The notes beneath the pieces were generated by a model, which worked only from the letters and a program-made list of their open reading frames with translations, was not told the DNA's origin and did not search any database. The translations under genes were made by a program, and so were the position numbers. This document shows, one piece after another, positions 16,546 through 23,710 of a stretch of 64,000 nucleotides of DNA. The DNA comes from Desulfurellaceae bacterium bin18 (GTDB taxonomy: Bacteria > Desulfobacterota > Binatia > Bin18): positions 62,001-126,000 of the forward strand of contig MPMI01000005.1 of NCBI GenBank assembly GCA_002238415.1, given 5' to 3'. Position 1 is the first letter of the stretch. Every line of letters starts with the position of its first letter.

Positions 16546-16977
16546 CTACGAAGTGTATGGAACGAGCACGGCAGTGCCGGTAATGGCGCGCTCGCCGTGC
16601 TCATTCTCAACAACTAAATCGCAGTACACGGTCGGCACGCCGTCTTCCTCGTTTTTCTCGGTAATCATGCCCCACAGCGCAATCGTATCGCCGTGGCGTA
16701 CGGGGGTGCGAAAGGTGGTGTTCAGGCTGCGCAGCCGCCAGCCCACAAAAAAGTCTTTGAGCATCTGACAGAGATACGTGGTGCTCAGAGGACCGGGAAT
16801 AATGGGCTTGGTCAGCCCGGCCTGCTCGGCGTCCTTCTGATGGAAGAAGAATTTGAGGCCGGTGATCCGGACTGCATCGGCATAGCGGAGCACCGTCTCT
16901 TTTGTCGGGGTTTTCCAGACCGGTCCGATCTCGTCGCCGATCTCTATGGCGTCAAAGGATTTTGGCTGCGACTTCAT
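16546..16977 (-). CDS. MaoC-like hot-dog dehydratase
   Basis: The 143-residue hot-dog protein has EIGDEIGPVWKTPTKETVLR near the start, a centre with KPIIPGPLSTTYLCQMLKDF, and the end HGERAITGTAVLVPYTS. MaoC-like proteins hydrate enoyl-CoA thioesters. The canonical catalytic Asp and His are not obvious (AGLTKPIIPGPL replaces the usual active-site stretch), so it may be a non-catalytic or divergent member. It follows the leftward monooxygenase gene by six bases and faces the 15450 gene. Confidence 0.8.
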   Translation of the reverse strand: MKSQPKSFDAIEIGDEIGPVWKTPTKETVLRYADAVRITGLKFFFHQKDAEQAGLTKPIIPGPLSTTYLCQMLKDFFVGWRLRSLNTTFRTPVRHGDTIALWGMITEKNEEDGVPTVYCDLVVENEHGERAITGTAVLVPYTS

Positions 16978-16983
16978 GGCTGC

Positions 16984-17928
16984 TTACCGGAAGGCGGGCA
17001 TGACTTCGTTGGCAAAGATTTTGAGCGTGGCCAGAAAATCGTCCTGAGCCATATCGCTGAACATCATGGTGAACAGAGTCACGCCTTTCTTGTTTTTCTC
17101 CTGCAAGGCGCGGATGACTCCGCCCGGGTCGCCGCATACACCGCATTTGTCGAGGTTGGCCAAACGGCCCAGGGTCTTTTTGGCCCGAGGATATTTGCTG
17201 TCAAAATCTTGTTTGTCTTTGCCCAGGACAACCAGGGTTTGTTCGGAGATCTCAATTTCTTCCGGGTTGCGGCCGATGGTTTTACAATGGTCGGTAATGA
17301 CCGCCCACTTCTGCTCTATTTTATGCGCCGCGGCCGCCGGACAGTTCCAGCGGTCGGCGTGTTCGGCCACGATCTTGAGCCCCTTGCGCTCGGCCATGGC
17401 CCCGATCGTAATGGGCGGGTAGGGCTGCTGAATTGGTTTGGGGTTACAGTGCGCCTCTGCGATGGTGTAGTGTTCGCCCGCATACGACGCCGCGTCTTCG
17501 GTGAACATCTTCTTCATGATTTCGACGCCCTCTTTCATCTGGTCCGCTCGGGTGCCGCCAGAGGGAAAGGGATAGCCGTATGCCTCATACTCCTCGTTCA
17601 TCCAGCCGGCTCCCAGGCCGATTTCAACCCGGCCTGCGCTGATATTGTCCAGGCTGGCCGCCATCTTGGCCAGAAAGGCAGGGTTGCGATAGGAGTTGCA
17701 CAGCACCAGGCCGCCAATACGGAGCGTTTTGGTAACCATGGCCATGGACGACATGACTGTCCAGCCCTCCAGGAAATCGACCTGGGTCATACCGCGCGGC
17801 CACATGTGATCGGTAAACCAGATGGAGTGAAAACCATACTCCTCGCAGGCCAGGGCGCGTTCTTTGAGCAGCGGAAACGGCAGGCCGATTTGGGGCTGAA
17901 AAAGACCAAATTGAATGGGACGGTCCAT
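16984..17928 (-). CDS. Luciferase-like flavin-dependent monooxygenase
   Basis: The 314-residue protein has FGLFQPQIGLPFPLLKERAL at the start, FHSIWFTDHMWPRG near residue 32, RIGGLVLCNSYRNPAFLAKM near residue 63, GRVEIGLGAGWMNEEYEAYG and YPPITIGAMAERKGLKIVAE. GAGGAGAATCCT precedes the ATG at 17928; further in-frame ATGs upstream look spurious. It overlaps functionally with the MaoC-like gene 6 bases downstream, suggesting a two-gene unit. Confidence 0.92.
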   Translation of the reverse strand: MDRPIQFGLFQPQIGLPFPLLKERALACEEYGFHSIWFTDHMWPRGMTQVDFLEGWTVMSSMAMVTKTLRIGGLVLCNSYRNPAFLAKMAASLDNISAGRVEIGLGAGWMNEEYEAYGYPFPSGGTRADQMKEGVEIMKKMFTEDAASYAGEHYTIAEAHCNPKPIQQPYPPITIGAMAERKGLKIVAEHADRWNCPAAAAHKIEQKWAVITDHCKTIGRNPEEIEISEQTLVVLGKDKQDFDSKYPRAKKTLGRLANLDKCGVCGDPGGVIRALQEKNKKGVTLFTMMFSDMAQDDFLATLKIFANEVMPAFR

Positions 17929-18166
17929 AGGATTCTCCTCTCGTGTGTCAGGGCGTGCGGTTGACTCGCTATTTAATCCCCCCCGAGAAGGGAGGAGAAC
18001 CGCTCGCAACTGAGCGCTTTCCAGTTCCGTAACTGTCGGATACGTAGCTCCTTTAGCATGATTTCTGGAATATTTTTATCTGCTTCCATTCACTATAGGA
18101 TATAGCGCAATCATGCGGAGAGTATAGGGCCGAGAGTTGGAAGAGGGACACGCCGTGAATAATAAC
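17929..18166. other. Promoter-like intergenic region before CRISPR repeat R1
   Basis: No gene is seen. The AT-rich part 18050-18120 could contain a leader for the rightward repeats or the divergent promoter of the leftward monooxygenase gene. No clear -35/-10 pair was fixed. Confidence 0.3.
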
Positions 18167-18203
18167 ACTGCTCGCCTGTTCTCTATGAAGAGGGAATTGA
18201 AAC
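18167..18203 (+). CRISPR. Solitary degenerate CRISPR repeat (R1)
   Basis: From 18173 the sequence CGCCTGTTCTCTATGAAGAG continues GGAATTGAAAC, matching the array repeat with one change. The first ~6 bases have diverged. There is no second repeat at one spacer distance; instead a gene starts 27 bases downstream. R1 is 706 bases from the next repeat (R2). Confidence 0.85.
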
Positions 18204-18230
18204 ATTGACGGAAGTGAGGAGAATCACCGT

Positions 18231-18791
18231 ATGAATAAGCACAAGCTCCGGGAATTGATGACTCATTTGCAATCAATTCCCCATTATCCGCATCCACCCA
18301 AAATAGACTATGATTTTACCGGATACCAAGAACCAGTGGAATCTTCGCTGACCACATATCCCGATTACTTTTCGATGGATTATCATTGTGACATTTTACA
18401 CGAAAAAAGCGGCGACATTATGGTTGGCGATCTCGCGGCTCACGGTCTTGTCATGCAAAACTGCTTTACGGGCGTGCCGGATGAGCCGAAGGGATTCCGA
18501 CAGCATGTAGCCGCATTTGCCACGGCGTTTGCCATGCCATCGAAAGTGGCGTGGGAATTGGCGTGGCCCCATCTGAAAGATACCTGGCGTATCACTTCAG
18601 CAGAGATGGCCCGAGCTTTGGGAAAGGCGCTGAATGGTGGGACACTCGTCTACCATTTGTGGGATCATGTATTTGATCGATGTCCCATGACAGAAATAGC
18701 GCATGCCGGATATGATTTGGAAGTTCGGAAACAATGGGAAGGGTTTGATTCCTTACCGTGGTATTTGCGAGATGGAGAGGAAGGAACATAA
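18231..18791 (+). CDS. Hypothetical protein located between CRISPR repeats
   Basis: The 186-residue protein starts at ATG after GTGAGGAGAATCACC. I do not recognise a family. It is rich in His, Trp and Tyr, has no membrane segment, and contains SAEMARALGKALNGGTLVYH in its second half. It starts 27 bases after solitary repeat R1 and is followed after two bases by a micro-ORF that ends inside repeat R2. The pair thus occupies a cassette bounded on both sides by CRISPR repeats. A plasmid or phage origin is likely. Confidence 0.6.
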   Translation: MNKHKLRELMTHLQSIPHYPHPPKIDYDFTGYQEPVESSLTTYPDYFSMDYHCDILHEKSGDIMVGDLAAHGLVMQNCFTGVPDEPKGFRQHVAAFATAFAMPSKVAWELAWPHLKDTWRITSAEMARALGKALNGGTLVYHLWDHVFDRCPMTEIAHAGYDLEVRKQWEGFDSLPWYLRDGEEGT

Positions 18792-18793
18792 CG

Positions 18794-18931
18794 ATGTTTC
18801 CTCAAGCAGAATTGGATGCCATGTGGGCACAGGCGGTGGCCGGCATTCCGAAAAAGAAATCGGGACGACCAAAAGGTTCGCGCCGAAACAAACCCGCACC
18901 GAAAAGCAAGTTACACGCCTGTTCCCTATGA
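18794..18931 (+). CDS. Basic micro-protein ending inside CRISPR repeat R2
   Basis: The 45-residue ORF encodes MFPQAELDAMWAQAVAGIPK and an AT-hook-like basic stretch KKKSGRPKGSRRNKPAPKSK. Its last seven codons lie in repeat R2, which supplies the TGA stop. The G-R-P-K-G core resembles DNA minor-groove-binding AT hooks. It follows the 18231 gene by two bases. The repeat may have replaced its natural 3' end. Confidence 0.5.
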   Translation: MFPQAELDAMWAQAVAGIPKKKSGRPKGSRRNKPAPKSKLHACSL

Positions 18932-19532
18932 AGAGGGAATTGAAACAGTACTGCTCACGAAAATCAATCGCGATTTGCTTTTGGTTACACACCTGTTCCC
19001 GATGAAGAGAGAATTGAAACCTTATTTTTGCCACGATTATCAAGATTTGATAAGTGTTACACACCTGTTCCCGATGAAGAGGGAATTGTGCGACATGAAG
19101 TCGCTTAAGGTGATGGTCCATTTGGACCCAGCTAGTATACAGACTGACATCACGACCCACATGCGTCCTGAGTAATCGGGGGGGTGTGAAGCTGGGACGA
19201 AAGCCTAATGGCAGCGAGAACCATAATCAAAGCCAGGGCAAGATGTAGGTTGACATGGTGAACGAAAGTGAATCCTTGCACAAGTAGGCGTCGTTACCTC
19301 CAGCTTCCGAAATCTATGGTTGATACGGAAGTATTGAGACAACAGAAGTACTAAACTCAAGCGATCATACGGGCAGCGGAAACGCCAGCCGTCAGCGGGG
19401 TTATGCGGTCATATGACTCACATACTCTGTCACCTTCAAGCTACCATCGCTTGAGCCGTGTGCCGTGAGAGTGGCACGCACCGTTCTTAGAGGGGAAAGG
19501 AACTGAAAAGTTCCCAACCTACTCGACGAAAC
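18910..19532 (+). CRISPR. CRISPR mini-array (R2-R4), last repeat interrupted by a group II intron
   Basis: Three 37-base repeats start at 18910, 18984 and 19056. The unit begins GTTACACACCTGTTCCC and ends GAGGGAATTGAAAC; the terminal ATTGAAAC resembles a type III/I 5' crRNA handle for rightward transcription. Spacers are 18947-18983 (37) and 19021-19055 (35). Repeat R4 reads 19056-19087, then 440 bases of intron, then its last five bases GAAAC at 19528-19532. R2 and R3 differ by a few bases. The nearby cas10 remnant suggests a type III system that has lost most genes. Confidence 0.93.
19088..19527 (+). ncRNA. ORF-less group II intron inside CRISPR repeat R4
   Basis: The 440-nt element begins GTGCG (5' consensus GUGYG) and ends CTCGAC (3' AY). 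A 34-nt domain V sits at 19453-19486: GAGCCGTGTGCC, loop, then GGCACGCACCGTTC, with the catalytic AGC-type strand. A domain VI hairpin GGAACT-GAAA-AGTTCC follows at 19498-19513, with an unpaired A near the 3' end. No reverse transcriptase/maturase ORF is present. Splicing at these ends would join AATT to GAAAC and restore a perfect 37-base repeat. It would need a maturase in trans, or splices poorly. Class is not assigned. Confidence 0.9.
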
Positions 19533-19534
19533 CT

Positions 19535-19813
19535 GTGACTGGCCATGTCCCCCCAGAAATCGTGATTGCCTTTTGGGGACGCTGTGAAAGCTATCATATC
19601 CCCAAAGACCTCGCACTACAAGAAGCAATGGAATTGTGGATGAAGAAACCGTTACCACGAAAGAAAGCAACACCCCAACAAAAACCAAACGGAGGTGCGT
19701 ATAAGGATACAGTGAAAGCAAGAAAACGCCGGAAAAAGCCAACAAAACCCAGCAACGTAGAGAAAAGGAGGCAAATTATTCAACAGCATGAAACAGCAGC
19801 CAAACAATCGTGA
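19535..19813 (+). CDS. Lys/Arg-rich hypothetical protein next to the interrupted repeat
   Basis: The 92-residue frame opens with GTG two bases after the repeat ends. It has a folded-looking head (IVIAFWGRCESYHIPKDLAL, then QEAMELWMKK) and a very basic tail with KARKRRKKPTKPSNVEKRR. The start is uncertain: an internal ATG at 19628 is possible. If the intron is removed, the repeat's GAGGG would lie about 11 bases before the GTG and could serve as a ribosome-binding site; unspliced RNA lacks one. Likely a small nucleic-acid-binding plasmid/phage protein. Confidence 0.5.
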   Translation: MTGHVPPEIVIAFWGRCESYHIPKDLALQEAMELWMKKPLPRKKATPQQKPNGGAYKDTVKARKRRKKPTKPSNVEKRRQIIQQHETAAKQS

Positions 19814-19816
19814 TTG
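19805..19816. promoter_or_regulatory. Palindrome upstream of the 19840 gene
   Basis: CAATCGTGATTG is a dyad with 5-base arms around GT. The same 12-mer lies at 20417-20428, before the ParB-like gene, and 11 of 12 bases recur at 19557-19568. Likely a shared operator. Confidence 0.45.
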
Positions 19817-19839
19817 TGGACGGTATGAAAGGAGGTTCC

Positions 19840-20343
19840 ATGAGGGCAATTGTATATCCGGTCGGGGCTGAATACACACGGAAAAACTTGAAAAAGCTCG
19901 ACCAGTCCATTCGGGATACATCGACGGCAATTCAGCAACTGTACGATCTTGATGAGTGGGATCAAGCCAGCCGCGAAAAGGCCAAAGAAATTTGGCTTAT
20001 GCTCACACAGCAACGCTACAGCGATGTGGATCACGCCCTCCATGCATGGCGATTGAACGCACCGCATAAAATGGCGTTTGTTCAGTTTTTGGCGTATGTG
20101 AAGGAGCAGTGTCTGGCTCGCGTGCATTGGCTTCGATTGTTTGAACAGTTGACAGACCGCCCTTTACCCGAGGAGGAAGCTAATCACATGCTGAAATATC
20201 CGGTGCAACCGGAACCCTCGCCAGAAATTGATCAGTTGTTGGGTCTTGTGGAATGGATCGATAGCGTGACGGTCAATCTCGTGAGCGAGAAGGGAAACGT
20301 GATGGTTTACTTTCCAGAACCAAAAGAAAAGGAGGATAGATAA
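19840..20343 (+). CDS. Hypothetical protein of a plasmid/phage-like cluster
   Basis: The 167-residue protein begins at ATG with the strong site AAAGGAGGTTCC. It is largely helical (YTRKNLKKLDQSIRDTSTAI, then QQLYDLDEWDQASREKAKEI) and has no recognised domain. It lies between the basic protein next to the CRISPR array and a ParB-like gene, all on the same strand. A palindrome at 19805-19816 sits in its leader. Confidence 0.65.
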   Translation: MRAIVYPVGAEYTRKNLKKLDQSIRDTSTAIQQLYDLDEWDQASREKAKEIWLMLTQQRYSDVDHALHAWRLNAPHKMAFVQFLAYVKEQCLARVHWLRLFEQLTDRPLPEEEANHMLKYPVQPEPSPEIDQLLGLVEWIDSVTVNLVSEKGNVMVYFPEPKEKEDR

Positions 20344-20416
20344 CACAAAAAGGTACGAAACATGCTAGACAACCCGCCCAACGCAATACAAGCGACCACG
20401 CCAAACCATCAGGCTG

Positions 20417-20428
20417 CAATCGTGATTG
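20417..20428. promoter_or_regulatory. Palindrome upstream of the ParB-like gene
   Basis: A second exact copy of CAATCGTGATTG lies 47-58 bases before the ParB-like start. See 19805-19816. Confidence 0.45.
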
Positions 20429-20474
20429 CTGTTGTGACACCTTGTATGATGGAAGCCTGTCAGGAGAAAAACGT

Positions 20475-21440
20475 ATGGCCGAAAAACGCACAGCAAAACC
20501 GACTTCGATGGACGCAACCGAGTTCATTGAAAAAGTATCCGTTATTGAAGGCAGCAATATCCGCCTCGATCTAGGAGAGATCGAAGAATTTGCTAAAGAA
20601 ATCCAGGGCCAAGGCCAACTCTACGAGAACATCCGCATCCGTGAGGCGACAGCCGAAGACAAAGCAGCCGGCGTCACGACTCCTTATGCTTTGAATGCGG
20701 ACGGCCACCGGCGACATGCGGCTCTGGCCTATCTGGTCGAAAACGATTTGGTTGAAGATTTTGCGGAAGTTCCGGTCACAGTTGTGTGTGCCGGTACTCG
20801 CACCGATGTTTTGGTGGAAATGTTGGCAACGGGTTCGGAAGTGGACAAAAAAGCGCTCACAGCCGTGGAGGAAGCCAACGGTTTTACCCAACTTCGGGAC
20901 GAGGGCCACTCGGTTGAAGAGATTGCCAAACTGGTCGGAAGGACCGGGCAGTTTGTTCGAGACCGGATGCGATTGTGGAAAGCTTCGGAAGAGTTGAAAG
21001 ACGCTTCGAAAGACCTGTCCAAGGGCGGAATCGGTACATCGATGGCCGTTCAGATTGCTCGGGCACATCCTGACGATCCTGAGAAGCAGAAAGAACTTGT
21101 GGCCCGCGCCCAACAAGGCCCAGAAGCGCGAAGCGAGATTAGCCGCGAACTCGACATGGATGGCGGAAAAAAGCGCCGCGAAAGGGAAGAGGAGGTTCGG
21201 GAAACCCAACTCAAAGAGTATTTGTCCTCACTGAGGAATCTGATCGTAGACGCGCAAAAGAAGCGCAACTGCCCGCAGGAGATCAAGGACATCCGGCTGG
21301 ACAGCGAGGACCCGCTCGACAAAGTGGCCGATGGGTCCACCCTGAACCGGATTATCTTTGCCTACGGTAAAGCCCGAGGTGCTCTGGAAGCCTTGGGCGG
21401 CGAAGATGCTGACAAGACCAACATCTGGGATTACTCCTAG
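20475..21440 (+). CDS. ParB/Spo0J-like nuclease-HTH protein
   Basis: The 321-residue protein has a ParB-type N-terminal domain (IRLDLGEIEEFAKEIQGQGQ, then ALNADGHRRHAALAYLVEND near residue 75, matching the GERR box region). A helix-turn-helix follows: LRDEGHSVEEIAKLVGRTGQ, then FVRDRMRLWKAS, near residues 140-170. A charged coiled region completes it. Such proteins bind centromere-like sites of plasmids and phages or regulate genes. No ParA partner is present. TCAGGAGAAAAACGT precedes the ATG at 20475. It runs into the decayed cas10 gene on the opposite strand. Confidence 0.82.
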   Translation: MAEKRTAKPTSMDATEFIEKVSVIEGSNIRLDLGEIEEFAKEIQGQGQLYENIRIREATAEDKAAGVTTPYALNADGHRRHAALAYLVENDLVEDFAEVPVTVVCAGTRTDVLVEMLATGSEVDKKALTAVEEANGFTQLRDEGHSVEEIAKLVGRTGQFVRDRMRLWKASEELKDASKDLSKGGIGTSMAVQIARAHPDDPEKQKELVARAQQGPEARSEISRELDMDGGKKRREREEEVRETQLKEYLSSLRNLIVDAQKKRNCPQEIKDIRLDSEDPLDKVADGSTLNRIIFAYGKARGALEALGGEDADKTNIWDYS

Positions 21441-21481
21441 GTAATCCTGAGCGTGCGCTCAGCCTGTGCGTTCTCTATTAG

Positions 21482-22804
21482 CTAGATGACTTCTTCCCAG
21501 TCGGCAGCCAATTTCCAGGCAAAACCCAGTTGGGAGAATTCTCCATCCACACCGGCCCCTTCAAACCTCACCAAGTATCGTGCCTGGACGACCCGGTGCC
21601 CTATCTCCACATGATGTTTGCAGGCGGGGCAGGTCCCTCCAGAACCCTTGACAAAATCGGACTGACACACCGGGCAGACACTCATAGACTTCTCATAGTC
21701 AGGCAACTCGAAGAGCGACGCCTCCAGTACGGAGTAGAATTTCTGCCGCTTGGCCCGCCCCAGGTTATAGCCCGATTGCTGCATCAAACACGGGAAGTTG
21801 GCCAGCAATTCCTTATTGGCCGGGGTGGCTGCGCTCACCAATGCCAACTCGCCCTGGTGCTGCCCGACCAACCAGCGATTGACCTTCTCCTCTGCCTTTG
21901 CCAGCTTGGTTTTCACTTCATTGGTATGGGGGGCCAGGATCGAAAAGTGCCCACCGCCGCAGTACAGCAGGTTGGTCGGTGGCAAATTCAGTTTGCACAA
22001 GTAGTAGCGCCCTACGGGCTCGGCTAGCAGCACCAGAAACAGAGACCGGCCCCGTAAACGCTTGGCCATGTTTTTCGTTCCACCCTCCTCGGCTGGGCTG
22101 GCGAGTTTGTAGAGAAAGGACTGGATGCCGGATATATCCCCTTGAATGAACAGAAACGGATTCTCTGCCGAATCCGCTTCGTGCAAGCATGACGCAATGG
22201 CGGCCACTGACCGGGCGTGGTCGTAGAGCGAGATATCCGGGTGCGATTTGGAAGCCGCAGAAGCCACGTGGCTCAGATGTTTACGGATTGCCCCTAAGAA
22301 GGTCTCGATTCAACCCGTCAAGTCGCCATCGGGTAGTTTCTCGATCTCGGCGCAAAACTGCTTCCAGGCCCGGTCGTGTTCGTCCGGTGGTTGTTTCCAT
22401 TCGGGCCACTTGACCCTCTTGACAGACATCTGTTCTGGAAAGGGGTTGGCGAAATCCACCGGCCCAGGGACGTACCGATACACATCCTCTGGTGGTTCGC
22501 CTTTACTGATATCTACGGACGTTAGGACACTGACCAGGGATCGCAAAGTCTCGGGTCTGCCATCTACCCGCCGACCTGCTGCGGCGAGACAGTCGGCTTC
22601 CCTCAGCAAGGGATTATCCAACTCGACGAGTAATCGGCGAATCTCCTCCAGAATTGGTGCTAAGCAGCGGAAGCGGGCCAGATATTTAGTGACGAAAAAG
22701 TCACCGTAGGTGGCGGGGTGCGTCCGCTGGTCCGATTTCCTGAATTCAAATCTGCCTATATCATAGAGCAAAGCCCCTATGAGCAGCGATTCTTTGGATG
22801 CCAT
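21482..22804 (-). pseudogene. cas10: cas10/csm1 (type III CRISPR), nonsense-interrupted and C-terminally truncated
   Basis: Reading leftward from the ATG at 22804, the N-terminal part has ESLLIGALLYDIGRF, an HD-domain motif where the His is replaced by Tyr. At 22310-22312 an in-frame TGA interrupts the same frame. Beyond it come NPFLFIQGDISGIQSFLY, LLYCGGGHFSILAPHT (palm-1 region) and the zinc finger CPVC...CPAC. The gene ends about 20 residues after the beta strand following the zinc finger. The palm-2 domain with GGDD and the C-terminal D4 domain are absent. Cas10 makes cyclic oligoadenylate; this copy cannot. A deletion junction with the ParB-like side is likely near 21441-21481. Confidence 0.88.
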
Positions 22805-22817
22805 AACGTATGCTTCC

Positions 22818-23024
22818 TCATAGGCAAATCTGCCCCTCGATACAGTGGCGGCCTGAATGATCTCCACCGGACCGACTACTCGTTTCAAGGTGGCATGCCG
22901 GCGCCAAGCCGAAAAATGCAGTTTCCTGCGACTGTCCGTCGGAGAATCGATACGTCGCCTTTCTGTATCCGATCTGCCTGTTTTCCAGGCCTCGGCCAAG
23001 AAATGTTACCAGCGTGTGGGCCAT
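22818..23024 (-). pseudogene. CARF-domain CRISPR-associated protein, N-terminal fragment
   Basis: The leftward frame from ATG 23024 reads MAHTLVTFLGRGLENRQIGY and RKATYRFSDGQSQETAFFGL, then loses similarity. The start (beta strand, F-L-G-x-G, Y-R-x-A-x-Y-x-F) is the pattern of Csx2/Can/Card-type CARF proteins, which bind cyclic oligoadenylate made by Cas10. Only the first ~50 residues remain. It precedes the broken cas10 on the same strand, consistent with a former type III operon. Confidence 0.7.
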
Positions 23025-23051
23025 ACATCCATCCGACTGCCGAACCTTCAA

Positions 23052-23382
23052 TTTATCTCCGCCGGCCTCATCGCTGCCGCTGGCAACCTGCTCTCACATT
23101 TTGGAGCCTTGCTCATAAAAGCATGTGGCCCAGATGCCGCTGAACGGTTCGTCCTCGCCCGGCATGCGCTAGGTCACGACCTTGGCCGATTCCAGAGCCA
23201 CGCCAATCAGAGCGCGGGGCTGGTCATAGGCTTCGGTCAGATACAGGTCTATTATCGGTAGTGTCTCATGTTGAAAACGGCTGCTCAGGAAACACGTCGA
23301 AGACTGCTCTCGGCACCCAGGGGTGACGCGGACGCCAGCGCAACGCATACCGTTCCCTTAACACACCGGGCGCGCGTTTGTC
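23052..23382. other. Decayed sequence upstream of the CRISPR-associated remnants
   Basis: A leftward frame near 23255-23170 reads LPIIDLYLTEAYDQPRALIG and VALESAKVVT before a stop and looks protein-like, but I cannot assign it. No complete gene is supported here. Confidence 0.35.
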
Positions 23383-23420
23383 CCTATCATTTGATAGGAA
23401 AATGCCTATCGTTTGATAGG
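23383..23420. repeat. Tandem palindromes, 22-base period
   Basis: CCTATCATTTGATAGG (23383-23398) and CCTATCGTTTGATAGG (23405-23420) are dyads with 7-base arms, spaced 22 bases, and each followed by AAAATG. This is typical of a cooperative binding site for a regulator or partition protein on one DNA face. Confidence 0.55.
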
Positions 23421-23710
23421 AAAATGGCCCGGCTCTTCCCCGGCGACGGGCCGGGACGCTCAAGGCGGGAGCCGGGCGCTACGCGCACCGCGCACCGCCG
23501 CGCGAACGGGGGAAAGGGCAGGGCGGAAGCGGCGAAGAACCAGTGCAAAAGGAGACACTCCCCAGGTGCGCCGACCGCGCCCGGCACCGCGCCCGAGCAA
23601 GGGCCTTGCCCAGCGCTGGGGAGACCCGCCGCGCGCACCGGCAGAGCCGGGCCACCAGCCCCCCCATTCCGCCCCGGCCCGAGCTGTACGCGGGAGGGGA
23701 ATAGGCCCTG
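23421..23710. other. Very GC-rich noncoding stretch
   Basis: About 290 bases of strongly GC-biased sequence with long open frames on both strands that encode only Ala/Pro/Arg/Gly-rich low-complexity peptides. No gene is supported. Its composition contrasts sharply with the AT-rich repeat element next to it. Confidence 0.5.

Noticed and set aside
16693-17964. 423-residue rightward open frame
   Set aside because: It lies antisense to the MaoC-like and luciferase-like genes, which have clear motifs and start signals.
19210-19250. Possible second small Pro-free micro-ORF ending NQSQGKM, like the tail at 11590
   Set aside because: It lies inside the group II intron's structured RNA; the likeness to QGKSQGKK is short and probably chance.
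22310-22312. TGA in cas10 as a recoded codon
   Set aside because: TGA serves as a normal stop elsewhere in the window (for example the merR-type gene ending at 42455), and the gene is truncated as well, so decay is simpler.
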